NCBI RefSeq assembly: GCF_016756395.1
Contig: NZ_AP018365.1
Location: 6,948,001 to 7,012,000, forward strand
DNA from: Streptomyces sp. SN-593
GTDB lineage: Bacteria; Actinomycetota; Actinomycetes; Streptomycetales; Streptomycetaceae
Length of the DNA stretch: 64,000 bases
Direction: 5' to 3'
Part shown: in pieces, positions 7,428-13,913 of the stretch
Position numbering within the stretch: the first letter of the stretch is position 1
How the letters are laid out: the number at the start of each line of letters is the position of its first letter
The notes under the pieces: model-generated
The model's input: only the letters and a program-made list of their open reading frames with translations
The model's database searches: none
What the model was told of the DNA's origin: nothing
Made by a program: the position numbers and the translations under genes

Positions 7428-8392
7428 GGGTAGTACCCCGTTCCGGTATCGGTGGCCCGCTTGTCGCGGGACAGGACGGTCCGCACGTACTTGGCGTCAG
7501 CCGCGATGCCATTGCGCATCAGCGCATCAGCGATCTGCGGCGCGGCCGCATCAGGAAGCGCCGCACGGACCGCACGGACCGCATCGGCCTTCGACAGCGC
7601 CTTGCCGCGCAGCGCATCGTCTGCCGCGGCCTGCGCATCGATCGGCATCACGGGCGCGGGCCGCAGGGGCGCATCAGTGGCTTGACCTGCGGGCATCGTG
7701 GGCGCATCACGCCGCGGCGGCACGGCCGGCTCGGGGGTCGGCGGGGCGATGGCCGCGGGCTGCTGCACGGTGATGACGAGGTGGTGCGGTGCTGCCGCAT
7801 CAGGTGATGCAGTGGGGTGATGCGGCGCCGCATCGTCGCGCATCACCGTGGTGAGGCCGGGCGCATCGGTGGATGATGCGGTGGCGAGGTTGTAGCCGAC
7901 GACCTTCCGCATCGCCTTGAAGGCCGTCGGGAGGTACATGAGCCACGCCCACTTCCCGAAGACGGGGAGAGCGGCCGGAACACGGCCTCGGGCGCGCAGG
8001 GACTCGCGGTGGACGTAGCGGTGGTACAGCTCGAATGCGACCTCGGCGATGACGGGCGCGGCTCCGAGGACGACGCCGCCGACGGTGCCCCAGCCCTTCA
8101 TGTGGGCGTGCTCCCAGTTCGTCCACGCCGAGGCGGTGACGGTGGCGAGCATGGCGAGGCGGGGCGCGAATCCGGAGTCCGGGGAGGTGGCGTAGCGCTG
8201 GGCGAGACGGGCGAAGAACAGAGCTGCGGAGTCGAACATGGCGCAGCCGAACAGGGCGACGGTACGGGGGGCGTCGAAGCGCTCGTGGAGGAGCGTGTAG
8301 ATGGACCAGGTGCCGACGGTGAGGGCGGCGACCATGACGAAGATCAGGGACGCGCGGGTGAGGCGGTCGCGGTCGTTGGCCGGCGAAGTCAC
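7424..8392 (-). CDS. DUF2637-like membrane protein
   Basis: A 322-residue protein. The first 180 residues hold four membrane helices (SLIFVMVAALTVGTWSIYTLL at 15-35, then segments around 42-60, 78-95 and 105-125). The arrangement is that of DUF2637 proteins in Streptomyces plasmids and integrative elements. The C-terminal half is cytosolic, rich in Ala and Pro, and ends in a helical domain (ALSKADAVRAVRAALPDAAAPQIADALMRN) that looks like a small DNA-binding helical bundle. The family is associated with conjugal transfer and spread. Here it heads the membrane block of the operon. Confidence 0.7.
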   Translation of the reverse strand: MTSPANDRDRLTRASLIFVMVAALTVGTWSIYTLLHERFDAPRTVALFGCAMFDSAALFFARLAQRYATSPDSGFAPRLAMLATVTASAWTNWEHAHMKGWGTVGGVVLGAAPVIAEVAFELYHRYVHRESLRARGRVPAALPVFGKWAWLMYLPTAFKAMRKVVGYNLATASSTDAPGLTTVMRDDAAPHHPTASPDAAAPHHLVITVQQPAAIAPPTPEPAVPPRRDAPTMPAGQATDAPLRPAPVMPIDAQAAADDALRGKALSKADAVRAVRAALPDAAAPQIADALMRNGIAADAKYVRTVLSRDKRATDTGTGYYP

Positions 8393-8458
8393 GTCGGTCC
8401 TTTCTGGGTTGGGTGGCCGGCCCGCGGGATGGTGGTCGCCGCGGCCGGCCGGTCGGGG

Positions 8459-8629
8459 TTACTGCTGCTGGTTGAGGGAGTTGGTGAGGTGGGTGAGGGC
8501 GTCGGTCCCCTCCTCGATGACGGTGTGCGCGACGAGGCGGGCGGCGGCGTCGATGTCGCCGGACTGGACGGCGTTCTGTACCTCGGTGGCGCGCTGGTCG
8601 TAGAAGGCGCGGTCGTTGTTGCTGGGCAT
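8459..8629 (-). CDS. Small helical protein
   Basis: A 56-residue acidic protein (begins MPSNNDRAFYDQRATEVQNA) predicted to be almost entirely helical, with no Cys. It has a good ribosome site (AGGAGAC) before ATG 8629. It belongs to the leftward ladder of small genes and is separated by 66 bases from the DUF2637-type gene. Function unknown. Confidence 0.6.
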   Translation of the reverse strand: MPSNNDRAFYDQRATEVQNAVQSGDIDAAARLVAHTVIEEGTDALTHLTNSLNQQQ

Positions 8630-8638
8630 GGGGTCTCC

Positions 8639-8767
8639 TCAGGTGGTGCGGTCGGTCCAGGCGGCGCCTGCGCGGTCGGCGGCGCGGGCGGTGCGGTGGG
8701 GTCGGCCCATGGAGTCGCGCTGCTGGCGGGCTGTAAGGCGGGCGAGCAGTGCGTGGAGGGCGGTCAC
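8639..8767 (-). CDS. Basic micropeptide
   Basis: A 42-residue Arg-rich peptide from GTG 8767, which overlaps the stop of the upstream gene (GTGA). It begins VTALHALLARLTARQQRDSM and is probably helical and nucleic-acid-binding by charge. It is too short for a domain call. Support comes from the coupled overlap and from the ribosome site of the next gene lying directly after its stop. Confidence 0.5.
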   Translation of the reverse strand: MTALHALLARLTARQQRDSMGRPHRTARAADRAGAAWTDRTT

Positions 8768-8922
8768 TTCCGCCCGAGGGTGTGGGGCTGCGGGGCGACG
8801 GCGCCGTCACGGGGTCCGCCGCGCTGGGAGTAGTCGGCCTTGCATGCCTCGACGGTGGCGGGCTCGTTGAGCACCACGTTGGGATGGGGCGGGTCGGAGG
8901 GCCGGTGCGTGGACTCGCTCAC
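8764..8922 (-). CDS. Small hypothetical protein
   Basis: A 52-residue protein from GTG 8922 overlapping the upstream stop. It carries an N-terminal Pro-rich part and a segment NEPATVEACKADYSQRGG, then a basic tail. A single Cys is present. Part of the micro-gene ladder; no function can be assigned. Confidence 0.5.
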   Translation of the reverse strand: MSESTHRPSDPPHPNVVLNEPATVEACKADYSQRGGPRDGAVAPQPHTLGRK

Positions 8923-8996
8923 TGCTGGCCTCCGCATCGGTGCTGGACGTGCCAGACGGCGCGGCATCGGGGGCAGCGGAACGGGGGGAGGCTCAC
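8919..8996 (-). CDS. Zinc-knuckle micropeptide
   Basis: A 25-residue peptide containing FRCPRCRAVWHVQHRC, that is C-x2-C and H-x3-C spaced by 8, a plausible single zinc knuckle. The GTG start at 8996 and the stop at 8919 overlap both neighbours by 4 bases. Such mini zinc ribbons occur in Streptomyces phages and plasmids. Translation is supported mainly by the overlap pattern. Confidence 0.5.
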   Translation of the reverse strand: MSLPPFRCPRCRAVWHVQHRCGGQQ

Positions 8997-9124
8997 TGCT
9001 GGCCCCCACTCAGGCCGGTGCCCTGGCAGGCGGCGCAGGTCACCCACCTGCCGTCGACCGTCTTGCCCTTGTTCCCGGTGCAGGCGCCGCAGATGGGGCG
9101 CGGCTGGGGGACGGGTCGGCTCAC
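8993..9124 (-). CDS. DnaJ-type zinc-finger micropeptide
   Basis: A 43-residue protein with two C-x2-C pairs in a CGACTGNKGK...CAACQGTG arrangement, the half-repeat of the DnaJ cysteine-rich domain. That domain normally binds zinc and unfolded protein or RNA. It starts at GTG 9124 inside the end of the upstream gene. One DnaJ-like zinc unit alone is common as a free peptide in actinobacterial mobile elements. Confidence 0.6.
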   Translation of the reverse strand: MSRPVPQPRPICGACTGNKGKTVDGRWVTCAACQGTGLSGGQQ

Positions 9125-9405
9125 GACTTCACCGCCGGGCGCGGGAGGGCGCGGCACTTCTCGGAGTGGGCCTGGGCGTGCTCGTGGGCGACGGTCTCGG
9201 CCCAGCCGAAGCCGCGGCTGCCGAAGGGACAGCCGCCACACCGGTAGTCGGCCTTGCCTCGGCCGGCGCTGGTGACGTCGACGGTCGCGCCGCCGACGGT
9301 GGCGTAGCGCGCGATGACGCCCTCGGGCCACGGGCTGGTCTGGTCGGCGAGGTGCTGGGCCATAGCCACGTCGCGGATGAGCTGGCGGCGCGTGAGTCGG
9401 CTCAT
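9121..9405 (-). CDS. Small zinc-binding protein
   Basis: A 94-residue protein with a basic helical N-terminus (MSRLTRRQLIRDVAMAQHLAD), a strand-rich middle, and a C-terminal motif YRCGGCPFGS followed by HEHAQAHSEKC. The C-x2-C plus His/His/Cys arrangement is a likely zinc finger. ATG 9405 overlaps the stop of the preceding micro-gene. It is the largest of the Zn-type genes in this ladder and could bind nucleic acid or act as an adaptor. Confidence 0.6.
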   Translation of the reverse strand: MSRLTRRQLIRDVAMAQHLADQTSPWPEGVIARYATVGGATVDVTSAGRGKADYRCGGCPFGSRGFGWAETVAHEHAQAHSEKCRALPRPAVKS

Positions 9406-9473
9406 CGGGAGCCGCCCTGGGGCGCGGGGCTGGGCCCGGGGGTGGGGTGATCGGTACCGTGGGTCACGGTCAT
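9402..9473 (-). CDS. Leader micropeptide of the leftward operon
   Basis: A 23-residue frame (MTVTHGTDHPTPGPSPAPQG) starts at ATG 9473 behind a good CCAGGAGA ribosome site and stops in a 4-base overlap with the next start. It is probably the first cistron of the long leftward operon, or a leader that feeds ribosomes into it. The peptide itself has no recognisable features. Confidence 0.4.
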   Translation of the reverse strand: MTVTHGTDHPTPGPSPAPQGGSR

Positions 9474-9565
9474 CTCCTGGTGAAGTCAGGTGGATGGCTG
9501 GCCCCCACTCCGCGCTTCCAGGCAATCGGGGTGGGGGCCGTTCTGCATTGGCAGCGTGGGCCGCC

Positions 9566-9596
9566 TTGAGCCAATGTAGGGGTATCCCCTACATTG
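9566..9596 (+). promoter_or_regulatory. Promoter with palindromic operator (same design as 4507-4547)
   Basis: TTGAGC (9566-9571) and TACATT (9590-9595) are spaced by 18 bases. Overlapping the spacer is an 11-base inverted repeat, CAATGTAGGGG-TAT-CCCCTACATTG (9572-9596). It drives the HTH gene at 9631 and may also influence the divergent leftward operon that starts at 9473. Confidence 0.7.
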
Positions 9597-9630
9597 ATGC
9601 AAGCGGCCCGCCCGAAGAGAGGTGCTGGGC

Positions 9631-9954
9631 GTGAGCGAGGAGGCGCAGAGGGTGTTCGATGCCATCGACGCTCTGAAGGAGATCGCCGACCCGACGGAGC
9701 GGGCACGCGAGGTCGGCAAGGTCCTGAAGAACCTGCCCAGCAGGAACAAGTCGTTGAAGGAGATCCGGCAAGCGGCCGTGCTGGAGATGCTCTCCGGCGA
9801 CGGAGCCACATACCGTTCCGTAGCTGCCGAGTTGGGCGTTCACTTCACCACCGTGCAGGCGATCGTGACCGGCCACTCCACATCGGGCACGGTCAAGCCG
9901 AAGGCGAAAAAGAAGGCGGCCGAACCGCGGAAGGAGGAGCCGTCCGATGGATGA
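9631..9954 (+). CDS. Small HTH regulator (paralogue of the 4238 gene)
   Basis: A 107-residue protein: helices at residues 5-45 (FDAIDALKEIADPTERAREVG), then a helix-turn-helix (TYRSVAAELGVHFTTVQAIVTG, about 65-87), then a Lys-rich tail (KPKAKKKAAEPRKEE). The GTG at 9631 is chosen over GTG 9622 because GAGAGG lies about 8 bases upstream. It resembles the 87-residue regulator at 4238-4501 and has the same style of GGGGTA-centred operator in its own promoter, so negative autoregulation is likely. The next gene overlaps by 8 bases. Confidence 0.75.
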   Translation: MSEEAQRVFDAIDALKEIADPTERAREVGKVLKNLPSRNKSLKEIRQAAVLEMLSGDGATYRSVAAELGVHFTTVQAIVTGHSTSGTVKPKAKKKAAEPRKEEPSDG

Positions 9955-10339
9955 CCTGCTGGCGTTCCTGCGGGCGCGTCTGGCGGAGGATGAGGCGGTG
10001 GCTCGGGCGGCCATGTGGGATGACGGCCCGTCTGCCGTGTGGACCGACCGTCCTCCGAAAGATCGGTACGAGCGCCACACGGTGACCGACTACTGCGATG
10101 ACGGAGTCGTAGTCGTCACCCCCGAGAACGCTGACGCCGTCGGCGTCGGACCCCACATCGCCCGCCATGACCCGGCGCGGATCCTGGCCGAGGTCGAGGC
10201 GAAGCGGCAGGCCGTGGACCGGTACGCGTGGCTGCACGAGCACGGCGACACCGGCGGCATGGCATGGGTACTCCGCGCCCTCGCCGCGCCCTTCGCCGAC
10301 CACCGCGACTACCGGCCCGAGTGGGCGCCCGACGCCTGA
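9947..10339 (+). CDS. DUF6221-like protein
   Basis: A 130-residue acidic protein beginning MDDLLAFLRARLAEDEAVAR, with the later blocks HIARHDPARILAEVEAKR and a tail RALAAPFADHRDYRPEW. This layout is typical of the DUF6221 family found in actinophages and Streptomyces genomes (assignment from memory of the family). It is translated from AAGGAGGAG-ATG within the end of the regulator gene. A strong hairpin follows. Function unknown; its coupling to a repressor suggests it acts in lysogeny. Confidence 0.75.
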   Translation: MDDLLAFLRARLAEDEAVARAAMWDDGPSAVWTDRPPKDRYERHTVTDYCDDGVVVVTPENADAVGVGPHIARHDPARILAEVEAKRQAVDRYAWLHEHGDTGGMAWVLRALAAPFADHRDYRPEWAPDA

Positions 10340-10351
10340 ACCCGGACACGC

Positions 10352-10390
10352 CACCGCCCCGCCACCGAACGATCCGGTGGCGGGGCGGTG
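10352..10390. terminator. Bidirectional hairpin terminator
   Basis: A perfect 16-base stem (CACCGCCCCGCCACCG with its complement) and a 7-base loop, followed by TTGC, lies between the convergent genes ending at 10339 and 10400. Confidence 0.8.
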
Positions 10391-10399
10391 TTGCATCGG

Positions 10400-10945
10400 C
10401 TACTGCTCTACGTCGCCAACTTCAAGCGTCCACTCGGGACGAAAGCCCGAGCAGGCAGCCAGTGTCGTAGCGAGATACCGAAGCGCCGCATAGGCGTCAG
10501 CCCGGTCCTCCGCCGGGCCTCCAGGCCGAAGCCGCCACTCGCACCGCTCGATGATGTAGGCAAACGCCGCGCTCCAAGCGTCCCCGACCGAAACTTCCAT
10601 CATGCGGGCGCGCGCGTCCTTCACGAACACCAGGAGTTCGCTCCAGTCGTCACCGGCCGCTTCGCTGTTCGATCGAGCCCGGTGCATGGCGTAGCCACAC
10701 AGCACCAGGTACTTCGCCAGGACCACGGCGTGGTCGACCTGGTTCCGATCTGCATCGGTTGTCGCCGTGTTGCCGCCGCGAAGCGTGAAGTAGGTCGAGC
10801 GTGCGGCCTCGGAGAACGGCCAGTCGGTGAGGACGCGGACGAGGTTGGGTTGGCTGAGGCCGGAGATGGTGACGGCGTCGATGAACTGCTGTCGGACTTC
10901 GGCGTTGCCGAACAGGTCGCCCATTCGGTCAAGTGAGATGGACAT
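10400..10945 (-). CDS. Hypothetical helical protein
   Basis: A 181-residue soluble protein rich in helices, starting MSISLDRMGDLFGNAEVRQQ. It contains the segment VDHAVVLAKYLVLCGYAMHR and a C-terminal acidic end. No conserved catalytic pattern is evident to me. It has its own transcription unit: a hairpin at its 3' side and about 70 bases of upstream sequence before the next leftward gene. GC content is somewhat lower than its neighbours (residues such as Asn and Lys are more frequent), consistent with a phage accessory gene. Confidence 0.65.
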   Translation of the reverse strand: MSISLDRMGDLFGNAEVRQQFIDAVTISGLSQPNLVRVLTDWPFSEAARSTYFTLRGGNTATTDADRNQVDHAVVLAKYLVLCGYAMHRARSNSEAAGDDWSELLVFVKDARARMMEVSVGDAWSAAFAYIIERCEWRLRPGGPAEDRADAYAALRYLATTLAACSGFRPEWTLEVGDVEQ

Positions 10946-11015
10946 GCGTCTCCTTCGGTTCCCCCGCGCCCGTTCGGATTATGGCACCGCCGTCGAGCGA
11001 AACTGCCCCTGCCTT

Positions 11016-11378
11016 TCACAGCCACAGGACCAGGGCCCGTAACGCAATCGCGGCGAGGATCCCGCCGACGAGGAGGAGAACCGCGCCCTGCGGCAACTCC
11101 GGGCGACGGGCCGGGCGGGGGCGTTTCGTGCGTCGGTCGCTGATGGCCTGCGCTGCTTCCCGTGCCAAGCCGGCCAGCATCCCCGGCACCTGCATGATGT
11201 CGTCCTGTGGCCGGAGCCCGTGGTGGGCTCGCTCGCGGTGGTCGGCTTGGTCCTGTCTGGCGTCGTGCCAGTCGGCGCGGGGGTCGGCCTCAGCCTGGCA
11301 GTTGTCGCAGCGGTAGACGTACGCACGTTGGGACCGTAGCGGCGGCGGCGCGGCGACACGCCGGAATCCCCGACACAC
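11016..11378 (-). CDS. Zinc-ribbon protein with C-terminal membrane anchor
   Basis: A protein of about 120 residues with a C-x2-C motif (YRCDNCQAEADPRADWHDA) and a single hydrophobic C-terminal helix (GAVLLLVGGILAAIALRALVLWL). The start is uncertain: GTG 11378 follows a G-rich stretch, while GTG 11396 would add six residues. It is the last gene of the second leftward ladder. The arrangement of zinc motif plus tail anchor suggests a membrane-attached adaptor; function unknown. Confidence 0.55.
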   Translation of the reverse strand: MCRGFRRVAAPPPLRSQRAYVYRCDNCQAEADPRADWHDARQDQADHRERAHHGLRPQDDIMQVPGMLAGLAREAAQAISDRRTKRPRPARRPELPQGAVLLLVGGILAAIALRALVLWL

Positions 11379-11413
11379 ACCCGCCCCGTCGCCTGTCACA
11401 GGCGGCAGGGCGG

Positions 11414-11719
11414 TCAGTGGTCGTCGGCGATACGGCGCGCCGAGATGTGCTGCTGTGCCTCCCGTTCGGCCTTGACCTTCTGGTTGAAGGCGGATGCGAG
11501 GATGTGTGCGAACCGCCGTTCCTTCGACCACTGCCACATGAAGTAGAGGACGGGGAGCTGTGCTCCGATCCACCAGGGCCAGCCCATGGCGTGGTGCAGC
11601 CACAGCCCGGGCGCTTCAAGGGCGGCGGCGATGACGACTTGTCCGGCCGTCTCGATGCTGCGGGGATGCCGGACCATCAGGTCTGGGTCGATCTGCTTGC
11701 TGTCGCGGTCGTTGGCCAC
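11414..11719 (-). CDS. Small membrane protein
   Basis: A 101-residue protein beginning MANDRDSKQIDPDLMVRHPR, with two hydrophobic aromatic-rich segments (VVIAAALEAPGLWLHHAMGW and WIGAQLPVLYFMWQW) and a charged C-terminal helix (ASAFNQKVKAEREAQQ). It is likely an inner-membrane hairpin protein with a cytosolic tail. It lies in the ladder of small leftward genes of the prophage. Function unknown. Confidence 0.6.
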   Translation of the reverse strand: MANDRDSKQIDPDLMVRHPRSIETAGQVVIAAALEAPGLWLHHAMGWPWWIGAQLPVLYFMWQWSKERRFAHILASAFNQKVKAEREAQQHISARRIADDH

Positions 11720-11797
11720 GTTCCCCCCTTGTGTGGTGCTTCATGCTGCCACCGATCCCGCCCCGGCCGCCGGGGTTCGGCGGCACGGGGCGGAGGG

Positions 11798-11977
11798 TCA
11801 GGCGTCGCGCCGGCGCCGTATAGGCGGAGCGGGCCAGCGCACTTCGGCCCCCGGGTCGTAGTGCTCGCGGTGCTGGTCGTCAGCGCCGGGCCGGTCGTGG
11901 CCGGCGCTCTTGCCGCAGATGACCGTCCGGCCGTCGATCTGATCAACGGCGCGGCAGCGGGCGTGAATGCTGCTCAC
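11798..11977 (-). CDS. Small Cys/His-containing protein
   Basis: A 59-residue protein from GTG 11977 (overlaps the upstream stop). The N-terminal part VSSIHARCRAVDQIDGRTVICGKSAGHDRPG has two Cys and two His with spacing that could bind zinc. The C-terminal half is basic. Similar short CxxxH-type proteins are frequent in Streptomyces phage early regions. No function assigned. Confidence 0.55.
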   Translation of the reverse strand: MSSIHARCRAVDQIDGRTVICGKSAGHDRPGADDQHREHYDPGAEVRWPAPPIRRRRDA

Positions 11978-12189
11978 CGGACGATGTCCTCCCCGGTCAT
12001 GGTGTCGAACCAGATCCAGCGTCCGTCTTCCCAGTGCTCGACGCGGGCCTGTTCGGCGGGGCTGTCGGGCCCGAGGGCGGCGCGGAGGAAGGTGTACGCC
12101 TTCGCTTCGCTGGTGTGCTGGCTGACGGCGTTGACGTCGGGGCCGGTCAGGATCACCCGCCAGGGCTTCGACGGGCGGCGCACGGTCAC
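11974..12189 (-). CDS. Small hypothetical protein
   Basis: A 71-residue protein from GTG 12189 with a GAGGAG ribosome site. It reads as an alpha/beta mini-domain: basic N-terminal strand (RPSKPWRVILTGPDVNAV), helix (SEAKAYTFLRAAL), then strands (ARVEHWEDGRWIWFDTMTGED). The pattern suggests a compact folded domain, possibly double-stranded-RNA-binding-like in layout, but this is a weak impression. Confidence 0.55.
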   Translation of the reverse strand: MTVRRPSKPWRVILTGPDVNAVSQHTSEAKAYTFLRAALGPDSPAEQARVEHWEDGRWIWFDTMTGEDIVR

Positions 12190-12341
12190 CGGGGCTCCTC
12201 TGTTGTCTGGGCGTCGGATCCCTGCTGCGCCCGGGGTTCGCCGTGGCATTCGCGTTCGTGGGCGGCGCCTCGGCCGAGTCCGTTCCAGTGGTGACCGTGA
12301 GGCCGGGGCAGCGGGCAGTAAGGGTCGTAGCCGGCGGTCAC
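12186..12341 (-). CDS. Small Cys/His-rich protein
   Basis: A 51-residue protein (VTAGYDPYCPLPRPHGHHWN...) with one Cys near the N-terminus and another in HERECHGE, plus several His, so a zinc site is possible. Both ends overlap neighbouring genes by 4 bases. Unknown function. Confidence 0.5.
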   Translation of the reverse strand: MTAGYDPYCPLPRPHGHHWNGLGRGAAHERECHGEPRAQQGSDAQTTEEPR

Positions 12342-12607
12342 TGCCCCTCCTCGGTGTGGATGCGGTCGGCTCCGTCGCGGATGCCTTGGACGTACACGGC
12401 GGCCTTCGGCTGGGCGAGGAGCCCCTCTTCCTGGTCGGCGAACTCCCGCACGGTCTCGGCGTCGTGCCGGCGGACAGCGGCCACCAGCGTGTCGAGGAGT
12501 GCTTCGTCACGCGCGTGGTCGTAGGCGCCGACGGCCATGAAGAGGCGCAGCAGCAGCGCCTCCCGCGCCTCTTCCACGGCCTGCGCGGCATCGGACAGGG
12601 CGGTCAC
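12338..12607 (-). CDS. Helical hypothetical protein
   Basis: An 89-residue, almost fully helical acidic protein (VTALSDAAQAVEEAREALLL..., later HARDEALLDTLVAAVRRHDAE and EFADQEEGLLAQPKAAVY). GTG 12607 has a GGAGGAGCACCA ribosome site. It overlaps neighbours on both sides by 4 bases. No motif recognised. Confidence 0.6.
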   Translation of the reverse strand: MTALSDAAQAVEEAREALLLRLFMAVGAYDHARDEALLDTLVAAVRRHDAETVREFADQEEGLLAQPKAAVYVQGIRDGADRIHTEEGQ

Positions 12608-12882
12608 TGGTGCTCCTCCTTGGGGTGGCGGCAGGCGCCTCGGCAGTGGTCGCAGGTGCGGATCAGGTCGTGGTCCCGCTCGTCGCACGCCGCCCCGCAG
12701 GGGTTGCTGGCGGCGCGTTCGACCAGCTCAACATCGCGGGGCGCGTACAGGCCGTCGCCGCCACGCAGGTAGTAACCGGCGTCAGTGGCGAACATGCGCA
12801 CACGCGTGATCTCCCGAATGTCGCCTGGCCCGGGCCCGCGCAGTACCCGCACCCGATCGCCAGCGTGGAGGAAGGCGGTCAC
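12604..12882 (-). CDS. KOW-like/zinc-knuckle small protein
   Basis: A 92-residue protein. The first half (LHAGDRVRVLRGPGPGDIREITRVR) looks like a small beta-barrel of the SH3/KOW type. The C-terminus has Cys pairs (CGAACDERDHD and CDHCRGACRH) that probably bind zinc. It starts at GTG 12882 behind GGAGGACGACCA and overlaps both neighbours. It could bind nucleic acid or act as a small adaptor; inference only. Confidence 0.55.
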   Translation of the reverse strand: MTAFLHAGDRVRVLRGPGPGDIREITRVRMFATDAGYYLRGGDGLYAPRDVELVERAASNPCGAACDERDHDLIRTCDHCRGACRHPKEEHQ

Positions 12883-13157
12883 TGGTCGTCCTCCTCGCGG
12901 GGGCAGTCGCAGCCGCACGCGTGGTCGGCGTGCTCCTCGCCGACGCCGTAGCAGAGGCAGCCGGACTCACCGCAGGGGATCGGCTGGTTGTCGGTCATGT
13001 GGGGCTCCTTGTTACGTCGGGCGCGCATCCGCGCCTTGATCTGCTGCTGAGTGGGTTGCGTCCACGGGTGCCAGCCGGCTTCGGTGGTCCAGTGCTGCAT
13101 GTGTCCGCGCTCGTCGAGGCCGCAGTGGCGGCAGCCGCTGGGGTTGGGGGTGGTCAC
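12879..13157 (-). CDS. Cysteine-rich small protein with possible internal start
   Basis: A frame of 92 residues from GTG 13157, with SGCRHCGLDERGH in the first half and CGESGCLCYGVGEEHADHACGCDC in the second, giving up to nine Cys and several His. An internal ATG at 12998 (MTDNQPIPCGESGC) has a better ribosome site, AAGGAG 6 bases upstream, so a 39-residue C-terminal product may also be made. This is a likely multi-zinc peptide. It belongs to the leftward ladder. Confidence 0.55.
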   Translation of the reverse strand: MTTPNPSGCRHCGLDERGHMQHWTTEAGWHPWTQPTQQQIKARMRARRNKEPHMTDNQPIPCGESGCLCYGVGEEHADHACGCDCPREEDDQ

Positions 13158-13393
13158 CGGTTGGCCGTCTCGCCGGTGAGTGGGGCCAGGGTGATGGTGA
13201 GGTCGTGGGTCCACAGGGTGTGCGTGGCGAAGCCGTACTCGCCGTCGGGGAGTCCGTCGGTGAGTTCGAAGACCCGGTCCTTGAGGTGGCCGATGGTGGT
13301 GCAGTGCTCGCCGCCGGTGCAGGTGTCGGGGCAGGTGTAGTCGAAGTGCCGCTCCCCTGGTCCTTCGTGCTGGTGGTCGGATAGTAGGGGCGG
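13154..13393 (-). pseudogene. Reading frame with no usable start, in frame after the upstream stop
   Basis: This open frame of 79 codons (contains HFDYTCPDTCTGGEHCTTIG and DGLPDGEYGFATHTLWTHDL) begins directly after the TGA of the gene at 13394-13618 and is in the same frame. It has no ATG, GTG or TTG codon at which to start. The encoded sequence looks genuine: a Cys/His cluster, then alternating strands. Either the start codon was lost, or the product is made by read-through of the TGA at 13394-13396, or a non-standard start is used. Confidence 0.45.
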
Positions 13394-13618
13394 TCAGGCA
13401 GCGCGCTCGGGGTGCTGGTCAGCTCCCTCACGGGCGCGCTCCATGACCGACGTCACGTCGAAGCCGAAGGGCGCGGCGTGCAGCAGGTCGTAGATCGCGT
13501 CGTAGATCTGGTCCTGAGTCAGGTCGGCGGGGCCGTCGATGCGCATGGTCAGGGTGTAGGCGGTCGCGCGGGTTCCTTCCGTGGTCGGGGCGGGGCGGTC
13601 CCGGGTGCGCGGCTGGAC
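13394..13618 (-). CDS. Small hypothetical protein
   Basis: A 74-residue protein from GTG 13618, overlapping the end of the next gene upstream only by its leader. Core segment TLTMRIDGPADLTQDQIYD AIYDLLH then an acidic helix. A shorter form starting at the internal ATG (MRIDGPADL) is equally possible. It resembles a small alpha/beta domain; no function assigned. Confidence 0.5.
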   Translation of the reverse strand, partial: VQPRTRDRPAPTTEGTRATAYTLTMRIDGPADLTQDQIYDAIYDLLHAAPFGFDVTSVMERAREGADQHPERAA

Positions 13619-13637
13619 CGTGCACCCGGGCGCGGGG

Positions 13638-13895
13638 TCAGGTCCGGCGGAGGTGGACGACGTCGGCGTCCTGCGGCTGCTCGATCGCGTCCAACTGCGC
13701 CTGGATGGCGCGCAGGTCGCCCATGGTGAGGCCGGTGCGGACGCCGTCGCCGTACAGGTCGCGGGTGGCCTGGACTGCCATGTGGTCGTCGGGGAGGTTG
13801 GCGTGGGCGCACAGAACGTGGGCCAGGGCCTCGGTGGCGTTCGCGGGGGCATCACCGTACTTCGCGGTGACCTCGCTGTAGAGACGGGAGTTCAT
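13638..13895 (-). CDS. Small helical phage protein
   Basis: An 85-residue protein starting at ATG 13895 behind a strong AGGAGGA site. It is helical throughout (SEVTAKYGDAPANATEALAH, then DLRAIQAQLDAIEQP). Single Cys and several His in the middle. It follows the gene at 13914 by 18 bases. Unknown function. Confidence 0.6.
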   Translation of the reverse strand: MNSRLYSEVTAKYGDAPANATEALAHVLCAHANLPDDHMAVQATRDLYGDGVRTGLTMGDLRAIQAQLDAIEQPQDADVVHLRRT

Positions 13896-13913
13896 GTCGG
13901 GTGGTCCTCCTGG

